From Paracoccus sigandri (GTDB lineage Bacteria > Pseudomonadota > Alphaproteobacteria > Rhodobacterales > Rhodobacteraceae), in NCBI RefSeq assembly GCF_003709565.1, contig NZ_QNRC01000007.1, positions 170,600 through 234,599 on the forward strand: a stretch of 64,000 nucleotides of DNA, written 5' to 3'. Position numbers and translations under genes: made by a program. The notes under the pieces are model-generated. The model made no database searches. It was given only the letters and a program-made list of their open reading frames with translations, and was not told where the DNA came from. Numbering within the stretch: the stretch's first letter is position 1; each line of letters begins with the position of its first letter. Of the stretch, positions 8,778 through 17,162 are shown piece by piece.

Positions 8778-9758
8778 TCAGCCCGATCCGATCAGCACCC
8801 CCACGGCCAGGACCAAACCACCGCCCACGACCACTTGCAAGGTCGCGCGCCAGAACGGCGTCTGCATCCAGCGCTTCTGGATCCAGGCGATCGCCCACAG
8901 CTCGATGAAGACGACGACGAAGGCGATGGTCGTGGCGGTCCAGAAATGCGGGATCAGATAGGGCAGCGCATGGCCAAGCCCGCCCACCGCCGTCATCACC
9001 CCCGAGGCGATGCCCCGCTTGAAGGGCGATCCGCGCCCCGAGACCACCCCGTCGTCGGAGGCCGCCTCGGTGAAACCCATGCTGATCCCGGCGCCCAGGC
9101 TGGCGGCCAGCCCGACCAGGAAGGTCGTCCAGGGATCCTGCGTGGCGAAGGCGGTCGCGAAGATCGGCGCCAGGGTCGAGACCGAGCCGTCCATCAGCCC
9201 CGCCAGCCCCGGCTGCACCCAGGTCAGCACGAAACCGCGCCGGGCCACGGCATCCTCCTCGGCGCGCGCGGCGGCGGTCAGGTGCTCGGCCTCCAGCCGG
9301 TCGGCGCGCGCCTCGTGCCCGCGCTCGGCGGCGGCCAGGTCGCCCAGCAGCCTGCGCGTGCCCGCATCGGTGGTCCGCTGCGCCGCGCGGGCATAGAATT
9401 CGGCCGCGTCATGCTCCATCAGCGCGGCTTCCCGGCGGATCGCCTCCAGCGACAGGTTCCGCATCATCCATGCCGGGCGGCGGCCGAAATAGCCCGCCAC
9501 ATGCTCGCGCCGGATCACCGGGATCGCCTCGCCGAAGCGCGCCCGATAGGCCTCGATCAGCAATTGCCGGTGCCGGTCCTCCTCGGCGCCCACCCCCTCG
9601 AAGACCGCGGCCGTCGCCGGATAGTCCCTGCGCAGGAATTCCGCCCAGTGGCGATAGATCCGCGCGTCATCCTCTTCCGAGGATATGGCCAGCGCCAGCA
9701 CCTCCTGCTCGGTCAGGTCGGCAAAGCGCTTGCGCGACAGGGCAAGGGACATGTTCAT
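8778..9758 (-). CDS. mbfA: Membrane-bound ferritin MbfA (erythrin-VIT1 fusion)
   Basis: A 326-aa fusion of an N-terminal ferritin-like/rubrerythrin diiron domain (about residues 10-160, with [21 protein letters not shown] and [14 protein letters not shown] carrying the Glu/His ligands) to a C-terminal VIT1/CCC1 membrane domain (about 170-326, with [14 protein letters not shown] and [13 protein letters not shown]). MbfA proteins of rhizobia export iron and protect against iron and peroxide stress. The start ATG lies inside a repeat core and a second ATG follows two codons later. The gene follows a TusA-like gene with 6 bp between. No Irr/ICE-type iron box was seen. Confidence 0.93.
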   Translation of the reverse strand: MNMSLALSRKRFADLTEQEVLALAISSEEDDARIYRHWAEFLRRDYPATAAVFEGVGAEEDRHRQLLIEAYRARFGEAIPVIRREHVAGYFGRRPAWMMRNLSLEAIRREAALMEHDAAEFYARAAQRTTDAGTRRLLGDLAAAERGHEARADRLEAEHLTAAARAEEDAVARRGFVLTWVQPGLAGLMDGSVSTLAPIFATAFATQDPWTTFLVGLAASLGAGISMGFTEAASDDGVVSGRGSPFKRGIASGVMTAVGGLGHALPYLIPHFWTATTIAFVVVFIELWAIAWIQKRWMQTPFWRATLQVVVGGGLVLAVGVLIGSG

Positions 9759-9818
9759 CTTGGCTCAAATATCCTCGGGGGTGAGGGCGCTTGCGCCCGA
9801 GGGGGCGGAAGGCCCCCT
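9753..9818 (-). repeat. Hairpin-core repeat, copy b (overlaps tusA-like end and mbfA start)
   Basis: On the minus strand: stem 1 AGGGGGC/GCCCCCT (9818-9800), stem 2 GGGCGC/GCGCCC (9798-9785, AA loop), CACCCCC, then the core GAGGATATTTGAGCCAAG and ATGAA. The element encodes the C-terminus of the TusA-like protein. The TGA of that gene and the ATG of mbfA both fall inside the core. It is almost identical to copy f at 43868-43931. Confidence 0.85.
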
Positions 9819-10037
9819 TTCGACGGTGAATTCCCGCGCCCCGTCCGCCAGATCGCGCATCCCGACAAGACGATGCCCGGCGCCCTCGCAGAAATGCGGC
9901 ACGTCGATCACCGCCGCCGGGTCGGTGGCCACCAGCCGCAGCCGGCTGCCCGGCGGCAGGGGCAGCAGCATCTTGCGCAGCCGCAGCACCGGCAGCGGGC
10001 ACAGCAGCCCGCGGGCATCGATCTCGGCGCCGCTCAT
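9765..10037 (-). CDS. TusA-like sulfurtransferase
   Basis: A 90-aa protein of the TusA/YeeD/SirA family. The motif IDARGLLCPLPVLRLRK holds the conserved Cys-Pro (about Cys13) that carries persulfide sulfur in family members. The last residues, SAPSGASALTPEDI, are unlike the family and are encoded by a dispersed repeat, which also provides the stop codon. It overlaps the upstream DUF2478 gene by ATGA and is followed after 6 bp by mbfA. A role in sulfur transfer for cofactor assembly, possibly molybdenum cofactor or Fe-S, is inference from context. Confidence 0.88.
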   Translation of the reverse strand: MSGAEIDARGLLCPLPVLRLRKMLLPLPPGSRLRLVATDPAAVIDVPHFCEGAGHRLVGMRDLADGAREFTVERGPSAPSGASALTPEDI

Positions 10038-10540
10038 GCCGCCCTGGCGGCGCGGCGGCACCATTCGGCCAGCGCGGCGGGCTCGATCCGCTCGGCCATG
10101 CCGGCGGCGAATTCGGCGAAGGCCTCGCGCTGCTCGGGCGGCACATGCAGCATCACCGGCAGCCCGTCGGCGACCGCATGGGCGATCAGCGTGCGGAAAC
10201 CGCGCCCCACCGCCTCCTGCCGGCCGAATTTCGGCACGATCAGGATCTCGGCCCCGGCCAGCCGCCGGCCCACCCGCGCCGCCGCCATCTCCAGCGCGCC
10301 CGGATCCAGCCGGCAGCCGCTGGACCCCGCCCCCAGCGATTGCGAGATGCGGATCGGCGCGCCTTCCTCGCCGATCACCAGGATGTCCATGTCGCAGGCG
10401 CAATCGGCGCCCAGGTCGGTATTCACCTGCACCGCCCCGGCGACGCGGAAGCCCTCGTCCGCCAGGTCCCCGGCCAGTCGCGCCAGGACCCGATCCGCCT
10501 CGCCATCGGCGGCACCGTCCAATCCGAACCAACCCAGCAT
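10034..10540 (-). CDS. DUF2478 nucleotide-binding-like protein
   Basis: A 168-aa cytoplasmic protein with the DUF2478 pattern: VQVNTDLGADCACDMDI (cysteine pair), RISQSLGAGSSGCRLDPGALE, AEILIVPKFGRQEAVGRGFR and a C-terminal tail. Family members are often found near molybdate transport or molybdenum-cofactor genes and are thought to have a P-loop-like fold, but no biochemical role is established to my knowledge. The start at 10540 has a strong GGAGGT site, so the longer open frame upstream is rejected. It is the first gene of the DUF2478-TusA-MbfA operon and divergent from msrC. Confidence 0.8.
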   Translation of the reverse strand: MLGWFGLDGAADGEADRVLARLAGDLADEGFRVAGAVQVNTDLGADCACDMDILVIGEEGAPIRISQSLGAGSSGCRLDPGALEMAAARVGRRLAGAEILIVPKFGRQEAVGRGFRTLIAHAVADGLPVMLHVPPEQREAFAEFAAGMAERIEPAALAEWCRRAARAA

Positions 10541-10641
10541 GGGACCTCCGTTCCGCATCCGTGCCCCTTTTTCCGCGTCGCGGCCGGGTTGGCAACGGTT
10601 TTCTGGCTGACCTTCGCCGCCGCCCGCGCTAGAGAAGCCGC

Positions 10642-11094
10642 ATGACCGATTACGACGCACTTGCCGCCCGCATCCGGGCCCTGACCGAGGGCGAGACCGA
10701 CGAGGTCGCGCTGATGGCGACGCTGGCCTGCGAGATCCACCATGCCGACGACCGCTTCGACTGGACCGGCTTCTACCGCGTGACCGCGCCCCGGATGCTG
10801 AAGATCGGCCCCTATCAGGGCGGGCATGGCTGCCTGGTTATCCCCTTCTCGCGCGGGGTCTGCGGCGCGGCCGCGCGCAGCGGGCAGGCGCAGATCGTCC
10901 CCGACGTGGACGCCTTTCCCGGCCATATCGCCTGCGCCAGCTCGACCCGATCCGAGCTGGTGCTGCCGGTCGTCGGCGCCGGCGGGCGGCTGATCGGGGT
11001 GCTGGACATCGACAGCGACCAGTCCGATGCTTTCAACGCCACCGATGCCGAACGATTGGGGAGGATCCTGGACGATGTCTTCGGAACGCTCTGA
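10642..11094 (+). CDS. msrC: Free methionine-(R)-sulfoxide reductase (GAF domain)
   Basis: A 150-aa GAF-domain enzyme that reduces free Met-(R)-O using thioredoxin. The fRMsr cysteines appear in FSRGVCGAAARSG and in PGHIACASSTRSELVLPV, and the family ending IGVLDIDSDQSDAF is present. It is divergent from the DUF2478 gene and overlaps the following GFA-family gene by 20 bp. Together with MsrPQ at the end of the window it gives two methionine sulfoxide repair routes, cytosolic free and periplasmic protein-bound. Confidence 0.92.
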   Translation: MTDYDALAARIRALTEGETDEVALMATLACEIHHADDRFDWTGFYRVTAPRMLKIGPYQGGHGCLVIPFSRGVCGAAARSGQAQIVPDVDAFPGHIACASSTRSELVLPVVGAGGRLIGVLDIDSDQSDAFNATDAERLGRILDDVFGTL

Positions 11095-11476
11095 CTTCAC
11101 CGGGCAGTGCCTCTGCGGCGCGGTCCGCTTCGCGGGCCATGCGGCCGACCAGCCCTTCCATGTCTGCCATTGCGGCCAGTGCCGACGCTGGTCGGGCCAT
11201 TACTGGTCGGCCTTCGAGGCCGAGGAGCTGCGCATCGACGAGCGCGACGCGCTGCGCTGGTTCCGCTCGTCCCAGCAGGCCGAGCGCGGCTTCTGCCGGC
11301 ATTGCGGATCGTCGCTGTTCTGGCGGCGCATCGGCTCGGACCGGACCGAGGTCGCGCCGGGCGCGCTGGACGCGCCGACCGGCCTGCGCCCCAGCGGGCA
11401 TATCTACGTGGCCGACAAGGGTGACTACTACGACATCACCGACGGATTGCCGCAATACGCGCAGGAAAGCCGATAG
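11075..11476 (+). CDS. GFA-family zinc-binding protein
   Basis: A 133-aa protein of the glutathione-dependent formaldehyde-activating (Gfa) fold. Zinc ligands are seen in GQCLCGAVRF, VCHCGQCRRW and FCRHCGSSLFWRR. Real Gfa activity is disputed for this family, so only the fold is claimed. The start at 11075 lies inside msrC with a GGGGAGG site just before it, giving a 20-bp overlap and likely coupling. Confidence 0.88.
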   Translation: MSSERSDFTGQCLCGAVRFAGHAADQPFHVCHCGQCRRWSGHYWSAFEAEELRIDERDALRWFRSSQQAERGFCRHCGSSLFWRRIGSDRTEVAPGALDAPTGLRPSGHIYVADKGDYYDITDGLPQYAQESR

Positions 11477-11477
11477 C

Positions 11478-12104
11478 ATGATCTGGGAGACGCTGGCAAA
11501 TATCCCGCTGCCGCAGCTGACCGCCTTCCTCATCGGCGGGCTGGTGCTGAACTTCGCGCCCGGCCAGGACGTGTTCTTCGCCACCGCCTGCGGCATCCAG
11601 GGCGGCCCGCGCGCCGGCGCCTTCGCGGGGCTGGGCGTCGGGCTGGGGGTGCTGATGCACCTGGCCATGGCGACGGTCGGGCTTGGCGCGGTGGTCGCCG
11701 CCCATCCCGAGGCGCTGCGCGCGGTCAAATATGCCGGCGCGGCCTATCTTCTGTGGCTGGCCTGGAAAAGCTGGACGGCGGGGCCGGTGGACCCTTCGGC
11801 CCGCGGCAGCGCCCGGCCGTGGAACATCGTCCGGCGCGGCTTCCTGTCCAATGCGCTGAACCCCAAGCCGGTGCTGTTCCTGCTGGCCTTCCTGCCGCAA
11901 TTCACCAATCCCGTCTGGGGGCCGGTCTGGCAGCAGGTGCTGGGCCTGGGGCTGATCTTCGCGCTGACCGGCACGCTGGTGACGATGGGCTACGGCGTCG
12001 TCGCGGGCCATGCCGGGCAGGTCATCGGCCGCCGCCTGGGGCTGGTGAACCGGATCGCGGCGGTCATGTTCGCCGGGCTGGCCGTCCGGCTGGTCGCCAG
12101 ATGA
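11478..12104 (+). CDS. LysE/RhtB-family amino acid exporter
   Basis: A 208-aa inner membrane protein with about six transmembrane helices. The family signatures LNFAPGQDVFFATACGIQGGPRAG (N-terminal helix/loop), YAGAAYLLWLAWKSW and FRRGFLSNALNPKPVLFLLAFLPQF-type sequence are clear. It is expected to export an amino acid or derivative; the substrate is unknown. It starts one base after the GFA gene and overlaps the pseudouridine synthase gene by ATGA. Confidence 0.91.
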   Translation: MIWETLANIPLPQLTAFLIGGLVLNFAPGQDVFFATACGIQGGPRAGAFAGLGVGLGVLMHLAMATVGLGAVVAAHPEALRAVKYAGAAYLLWLAWKSWTAGPVDPSARGSARPWNIVRRGFLSNALNPKPVLFLLAFLPQFTNPVWGPVWQQVLGLGLIFALTGTLVTMGYGVVAGHAGQVIGRRLGLVNRIAAVMFAGLAVRLVAR

Positions 12105-12757
12105 GCGCCACCGCCTTCACCTATGCCCCGCCGCCCGAGGCGCCCGAGATCCTCCATGCCGATCACGAGATCCTGGTGGTGGACAAGCCCTCGGGCCTGC
12201 TCTCGGTGCCGGGGCGCGGTCCCGACAAGGCCGATTGCCTGATCGAGCGGCTGCGCGGCCCCTTTCCGACCGTGCTTCTGGTCCACCGGCTGGATCTGGA
12301 CACCTCGGGCGTCATCATCTTCGGCCTGACGCCCCACGCGCAGCGCAGCCTCGCCCGCCAGTTCGAGGAGCGGCGCGTCAGGAAGGCCTATGTCGCGCGG
12401 GTGGCCGGCCGGCTGCAGCCGACGACCGGCCGCGTCGATCTGCCGCTGATCGTGGACTGGCCGAACCGGCCGCGCCAGAAGGTCGACCATCAGGAAGGCC
12501 GCGCCGCGCAGACCGACTGGAAGGTGATCCGCGCGGGCGAGGACGAGACCCGCGTGCGGCTGTTCCCGCTGACCGGCCGCAGCCACCAGCTGCGCGTCCA
12601 CATGGCGGAAACCGGCCACCCGATCCTGGGCGATCCGCTTTATGCCAGCGGCGCGGCGGCCGCGCATCCGCGCCTGATGCTGCACGCCGAAAGCCTGCGG
12701 GTGAAACATCCCGACAGCGGCGTGCAGATGACCTTCCGGGCGCCGGTCCCGTTCTGA
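12101..12757 (+). CDS. RluA-family pseudouridine synthase
   Basis: A 218-aa pseudouridine synthase. Catalytic motif II is HRLDLDTSGVIIFG, with the active-site Asp in RLD. The N-terminal VVDKPSGLLSVPGRG and the C-terminal TGRSHQLRVHMAETGHPILGD complete the RluA set. No S4 domain is present, and the short length matches RluA-type enzymes that modify 23S rRNA position 746 and tRNA position 32, but the exact target is not shown. It is translationally coupled to the LysE gene. Confidence 0.9.
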   Translation: MSATAFTYAPPPEAPEILHADHEILVVDKPSGLLSVPGRGPDKADCLIERLRGPFPTVLLVHRLDLDTSGVIIFGLTPHAQRSLARQFEERRVRKAYVARVAGRLQPTTGRVDLPLIVDWPNRPRQKVDHQEGRAAQTDWKVIRAGEDETRVRLFPLTGRSHQLRVHMAETGHPILGDPLYASGAAAAHPRLMLHAESLRVKHPDSGVQMTFRAPVPF

Positions 12758-12761
12758 CGCG

Positions 12762-13532
12762 CTATTCGCCCTCGGGATACCAGTTGGCGATGACCACCTG
12801 CGTCTCGGGGCTGGCCTCGGCCACCAGCCGGGCGAATTCGGCCAGGTCGCTGCCGCGGTGGTGATAGGGATAGACGATCCGGGGCTGGAATTCGCCCACC
12901 GCATCGGCGGCCTGCTCGACCGTCATCGTATAGGGCAGGTTCATCGGCAGGAAGGCGGCGTGGATGTCCTCCAGCGCGCGCAGCTCGGGCGTGTCCTCGG
13001 TATCGCCGGCGATCAGGAAGCGGCTGCCGCCGATGGTCAGCACATAGCCGTTGTCGCGGCCGCGCGGGTGATATTGCAGCCGGTCCTCCGAGATGTTGTA
13101 GGCCGGGATCGCCTCGATGCGGATGCCCAGCACCTCGACCGCCTCGCCATTGGCCATCTGCGTGGCGCGTTCCTGCATCTCGGGCGGCAGCTTCACGCCC
13201 ACCGAGGCATTGGCGATCAGCCGCACGGCGGGCAGCGCCTCCAGCGTCGGCAGGTCGAAATGGTCGCCATGTTCATGGGTGATCAGGATCAGCTGCGGCT
13301 GCGGCAGGTTCGCGTATTTCGCCGCGCCGCCGACCGGATCGACAAGGATGGCGCCGCCCGGCGTCTCGATCAGCATCGAGGCGTGATCGACCGGATGGAT
13401 CACCACCTCTCCGCCCTCGACGGCATGGCGATGGGCGGTGGCGGCACTCTGGGCGGCGGCCCATCGCGGCAGGGCGCTGGCGCCAAGCGCCGCCGCGGCG
13501 ATGGTCAGGCCCGTTCGACGGGTCATCTGCAT
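12762..13532 (-). CDS. Exported metallo-beta-lactamase-fold hydrolase
   Basis: A 256-aa protein with a Tat-type signal (TRRTGLTIAAAALGASALP, cleavage near AAAQS). The zinc motif ITHEHGDHFDLPT, the FLIAGDTEDTPEL strand and the final YPYHHRGSDLAEFA histidines place it in the UlaG/L-ascorbate lactonase-like MBL group. It is likely a periplasmic hydrolase of unknown substrate. The start at 13532 has AGGAGG upstream; the frame extends further but without a better site. It is convergent with the pseudouridine synthase gene, 4 bp apart. Confidence 0.87.
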   Translation of the reverse strand: MQMTRRTGLTIAAAALGASALPRWAAAQSAATAHRHAVEGGEVVIHPVDHASMLIETPGGAILVDPVGGAAKYANLPQPQLILITHEHGDHFDLPTLEALPAVRLIANASVGVKLPPEMQERATQMANGEAVEVLGIRIEAIPAYNISEDRLQYHPRGRDNGYVLTIGGSRFLIAGDTEDTPELRALEDIHAAFLPMNLPYTMTVEQAADAVGEFQPRIVYPYHHRGSDLAEFARLVAEASPETQVVIANWYPEGE

Positions 13533-13654
13533 GGGAAATCCTCCTGCTGGCAGGTTGGTCTCGGGGTCCAACGCCCTGAAGGGCCGACGGTTCCGCGCGC
13601 TTGCGGGCTTTCGGGCGCCGGCCTAGAACGGAGCCGACAACAGCGGAGACGGCG

Positions 13655-14710
13655 ATGACGCATCTGTGGGTAAGGGCCGAAAGCCGCCCGAACGAGGACC
13701 GGGCGGGCATCACCCCCGAGGGCGTGGCCGCGCTGCAGAAGCAGGGCTTCCGGGTCACGGTCGAGGACAGCCCGCGCCGGATCATCCCCACCGATGCCTA
13801 TCGCGCGACCGGCGCCGCCATCGCGCCCGAGGGCAGCTGGACCACCGCCCCCGATGACGCGATCGTCTTCGGCCTGAAGGAGCTGCCCGAGGACGGCACG
13901 CCCCTGCGCCATCGCCACGTCATGTTCGGCCACGCCTTCAAGGGCCAGCCCGCCGGGCAGGCGCTGCTGCGCCGCTTCAAGGCCGGGGGCGGCGCGCTCT
14001 ACGACCTGGAATACCTGCTGGACGAGGACGGCCGCCGCCTTGCCGCCTTCGGCTATTGGGCGGGCTATGCGGGCGCCGCGGTGTCGCTGCAATGCTGGGC
14101 GGCGCAGCAGTCGGGCGGGATCTGCCCGCCGGTCCATGCCTGGCCGGATCGCGACGCGCTGACCGCCGACCTGCGCGCCCGGCTGGACGCCACCGGCCGC
14201 CCGCGCCCCCGCGCCATCGTCATCGGCGCGAAGGGCCGGGTCGGCACCGGCGCCTCGGACCTGCTGAGCGCGATGGGCTTGCGCGTCACCCGCTGGGACC
14301 TGGCCGAGACCGCCCATGGCGGCCCCTTCCCCGAGGTGCTGGCGCATGAAATCTTCGTCAACGCGATCCTGGCCGGGCCCGGCGTGCCGGTCTTCGTGCC
14401 GTCCGAGGCCGTGGCGCCGGGCCGCGCCTTGAGCGTCATTGGCGATGTCGCCTGTGATCCGACCAGCGATTTTTCCCCGATCAAGGTCTATGACCGCACG
14501 ACGACATGGCAGGAACCGGCGCTGCGCGTGGCGGAGGATCCGGTGCTGGACGTGATGGCGATCGACAACCTGCCCTCGATGCTGCCCCGCGAAAGTTCGT
14601 TGGACTATGCCGCCCAGCTGCTGCCGGTGCTGCAGCGGCTGGACAGGATCGGGGACGGACCCTGGGGCCGCGCCGCCGCCATCTTCCGCGACCATCTTAA
14701 GCGGGCCTGA
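13655..14710 (+). CDS. Saccharopine dehydrogenase-like protein (L-lysine-forming type)
   Basis: A 351-aa protein resembling the NAD-dependent, lysine-forming saccharopine dehydrogenases and alanine dehydrogenase-like folds. It begins HLWVRAESRPNEDRAGITPEGVAAL, has GYWAGYAGAAVSLQCWA, the dinucleotide-binding stretch IVIGAKGRVGTGASDLL, and ISVIGDVACDPTSDFSPIKVYD near the end. Many alphaproteobacteria carry this gene without a complete fungal-type lysine pathway, so its physiological role is uncertain. It is divergent from the MBL hydrolase gene. Confidence 0.84.
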   Translation: MTHLWVRAESRPNEDRAGITPEGVAALQKQGFRVTVEDSPRRIIPTDAYRATGAAIAPEGSWTTAPDDAIVFGLKELPEDGTPLRHRHVMFGHAFKGQPAGQALLRRFKAGGGALYDLEYLLDEDGRRLAAFGYWAGYAGAAVSLQCWAAQQSGGICPPVHAWPDRDALTADLRARLDATGRPRPRAIVIGAKGRVGTGASDLLSAMGLRVTRWDLAETAHGGPFPEVLAHEIFVNAILAGPGVPVFVPSEAVAPGRALSVIGDVACDPTSDFSPIKVYDRTTTWQEPALRVAEDPVLDVMAIDNLPSMLPRESSLDYAAQLLPVLQRLDRIGDGPWGRAAAIFRDHLKRA

Positions 14711-14853
14711 AGCCGCGCCGGCGGCACGGCCCGCCCCATGACGCGGATGTTATCGGCGCCGGGGAACGCGGCGCCGGGTTATCGTGTTAGGATCGCAGGA
14801 ATTTCTGACCCCCGCGTTTCCCACGTCCCGACCGAACCGACGAAAGGCCAGCC

Positions 14854-16056
14854 ATGTCCCTGCCGTTCCCCCGCATCGCCGCCCGACTGACCGCCTTCGC
14901 CGCCACCGGGCTGATCGCCTCGGCCGCCGCCGCGCAGGATTTCAACGCCGCCCCGCCGCATGGCCAGGGCCAGAGCCCGGCCTTCGAGGGCCAGACCCGC
15001 GCGCCGGTCCTGCCTGACCGGGCGCTGAACACCGCGCCGGTGGTCCAGGGGCTGGAACATCCCTGGGGCATGGCCGAACTGCCCGACGGCAGCTGGCTGG
15101 TCACTGAACGGCCCGGCCGGATGCGCCTTGTCGGCGCGGACGGCTCGCTGTCCGAGCCGCTTTCGGGCCTGCCCGAGGTCGACGGGCGTGGCCAGGGCGG
15201 GCTGCTGGATGTGGTGATCGCCGATGATTTCGCCCAGACCCGGCAATTGTGGTGGAGCTTCGCCGAACCGCGCGGCGGCCGCCAGAACGCCACCGCGGTC
15301 GCGACCGGCACGCTGTCGGCCGATGGCTCCGCCATCGAGGGCGCGCGGGTGATCTGGCAGCAGCAGCCCGCCTGGGCCTCGGACAAGCATTTCGGCTCGC
15401 GGCTGGTCTTCGACGGCGCCGGCGGGCTGTTCGTGACCCTGGGCGAACGCTCGGTCACCGATGCGCGCGGGCTGGCCCAGAACGTGACCACGACCATCGG
15501 CAAGGTGGTGCGGATCGACCCGGAAAGCGGCGCGGCGATGGGCGATCCCGGCGTGGCCGAGGCCCTGCCCGAGATCTGGTCCTGGGGCCATCGCAACATC
15601 CAGGGCGCGGCGATGGGACCGGACGGCGCGCTGTGGACCATCGAGCACGGCCCGCGCGGCGGGGACGAGCTGAACCGCCCGCAGGCGGGGCGCAACTATG
15701 GCTGGCCGCTGGTGACCTATGGCGTCGAATACAGCGGCGCCGCCGTGGGCGAGGGCGTCACCCAGATGGAGGGGACCGAGCAGCCGGTCTATTACTGGGA
15801 CCCGGTGATCGCGCCGGGCGACATGGTCTTCTATGACGGCGCGATGTTTGCCGACTGGCAGGGCGATGCGCTGATCGCCGGCCTGGCCGGCGCCATCGTG
15901 CGGCTGGAGATCGCCGATGGCCGCGTCACCGGCGAGGCCCGCCACCTGCAGGGCATCGGCCGCGTCCGCGACGTCGAGGTCGCCAGCGACGGCGCGATCA
16001 TGCTGCTGACCGACGAACGCAACGGCGCGATGATCCGGGTGACGCCGGGCGACTGA
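14854..16056 (+). CDS. PQQ-dependent sugar (aldose) dehydrogenase, soluble type
   Basis: A 400-aa exported six-bladed propeller of the soluble glucose/aldose dehydrogenase family (E. coli YliI relatives). A signal peptide ends near AAAAQD. Family motifs include VVQGLEHPWGMAELPDGSWLVTERPGRMRLV (N-terminal blade), QGGLLDVVIADDF, IWSWGHRNIQGAAM and EHGPRGGDELNRPQAGRNYGWPLVTYG. It probably oxidises free sugars in the periplasm with PQQ, feeding electrons to the respiratory chain. The gene stands alone. Confidence 0.9.
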   Translation: MSLPFPRIAARLTAFAATGLIASAAAAQDFNAAPPHGQGQSPAFEGQTRAPVLPDRALNTAPVVQGLEHPWGMAELPDGSWLVTERPGRMRLVGADGSLSEPLSGLPEVDGRGQGGLLDVVIADDFAQTRQLWWSFAEPRGGRQNATAVATGTLSADGSAIEGARVIWQQQPAWASDKHFGSRLVFDGAGGLFVTLGERSVTDARGLAQNVTTTIGKVVRIDPESGAAMGDPGVAEALPEIWSWGHRNIQGAAMGPDGALWTIEHGPRGGDELNRPQAGRNYGWPLVTYGVEYSGAAVGEGVTQMEGTEQPVYYWDPVIAPGDMVFYDGAMFADWQGDALIAGLAGAIVRLEIADGRVTGEARHLQGIGRVRDVEVASDGAIMLLTDERNGAMIRVTPGD

Positions 16057-16073
16057 GGCCGCGTCCCGCCGGC

Positions 16074-16445
16074 TCAGACCGGCTTCTGGATGTCGTCCTG
16101 GGCATCCTCGGGCGAGATCCCCAGCGCCTCCAGCCCGGCCTCCAGCAGGTCCGAGAGGCGCGGCTCGCCCATCAGGTAATCCTCGGTCGGGATGGTGCGC
16201 TCGGCGCGGGCGGTCGCGATGGCTTCCTCCAGCTCCTCCGGCTCGAAACTCTCGCGCCCGATCCACATGACGGCGACCAGGCTGGCCTGCTCGTCCTCGT
16301 TCAGCGATTCGATGAAGTCGTGCAATTCGGTCCGGGTGCCGTGCTGCGGGCGGCTGCCCTGATGCGCCCAGGCATTGACGCCGCTGTCATATTCGCGGGC
16401 GCGGATGATGATATGGGCGATCTTGTCGGGGCTGATCTGCAGCAT
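16074..16445 (-). CDS. DUF3775 domain protein
   Basis: A 123-aa acidic cytoplasmic protein matching the DUF3775 pattern: LQISPDKIAHIIIRAREYDSGV, FIESLNEDEQASLVAVMWIGRE and the DYLMGEPRLSDLLEAGLEALG C-terminus. Function is unknown. ATG 16445 is chosen because the family begins there; an in-frame ATG 51 bp upstream adds an unrelated basic stretch. Confidence 0.8.
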   Translation of the reverse strand: MLQISPDKIAHIIIRAREYDSGVNAWAHQGSRPQHGTRTELHDFIESLNEDEQASLVAVMWIGRESFEPEELEEAIATARAERTIPTEDYLMGEPRLSDLLEAGLEALGISPEDAQDDIQKPV

Positions 16446-16511
16446 GGCGACCTCCGGGTTCTGCCCCTTTGTCGCGCCGCGCGCGGGCGCGGTCAATGGC
16501 GCTGATACCCG

Positions 16512-17162
16512 TCAGCCGTCGAAGGCATAGCCGAAGCGGGCGATGTCCTCGGCCGCCGCCTCGGCGATGATCGCGGCGCTGGGGCCGTCATAGGCCGCGC
16601 GCCAGTCCTCGCCCCGCCCCAGCCGGTTCGCATGGGGCAGCGGCCCCGGATCGAAGCCCAGCCGGTCGGCCAGCCGCGGCAGGTCCTGCTCCAGATGTTC
16701 CAGCCGCAGGAACAGCGCCGGATGTTCCCGCCCGCCGCCGTCGGACAGATAGTGGCGGGCGGGCAGCGCCATCTGCTGGCGGATCAGCGGCTGGCGCAGG
16801 AAGTCGCGGAATGCCAGCCGACGGGCCAGCTCGACCACCGGATTGGCGAAGTCCTGCCGGCGCAGCCAGCGGTGATAGCTGACCGCCCGCGCCCAGGGAT
16901 TGCGCACCGTCGCGACCAGCAGGTAGTCCGCGAAGATCGCCGGATCGACCAGCCCCTCGATGTCGGCCAGCGTGGAATGCTTCCACAGTCGCCCCCTGGA
17001 CGGCGTGCCCTGCACCCGCCTGCGGCGGTTCCGGCCCTTCGGCGTGTCCGACAGGATGATGTCGTCGCGCCCCACCCGCGCTTCCAGCGCAAGGGTCAGC
17101 GAGGTGCCGCCGGTCTTCGGAATATGGACGAAGATATAGCGGTGCCGGTGCGAGACGATCAT
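16512..17162 (-). CDS. Sulfotransferase family 2-like protein
   Basis: A 216-aa protein with a PAPS-dependent sulfotransferase fold. The 5'-phosphosulfate loop is [13 protein letters not shown] near the N-terminus, and the 3'-phosphate motif is [15 protein letters not shown] near the middle. [19 protein letters not shown] is the usual later motif. It may sulfate a surface glycan or small molecule; no glycan genes are near. ATG 17162 forms an ATGA overlap with the mutL stop, so it is translationally coupled to a mismatch-repair gene with no obvious functional link. Confidence 0.82.
   Translation of the reverse strand: MIVSHRHRYIFVHIPKTGGTSLTLALEARVGRDDIILSDTPKGRNRRRRVQGTPSRGRLWKHSTLADIEGLVDPAIFADYLLVATVRNPWARAVSYHRWLRRQDFANPVVELARRLAFRDFLRQPLIRQQMALPARHYLSDGGGREHPALFLRLEHLEQDLPRLADRLGFDPGPLPHANRLGRGEDWRAAYDGPSAAIIAEAAAEDIARFGYAFDG

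Noticed and set aside
10541..10641. Irr/ICE-type iron box for the mbfA operon
   Set aside because: No convincing TTAGAA-TTCTAA-like sequence in the divergent gap.
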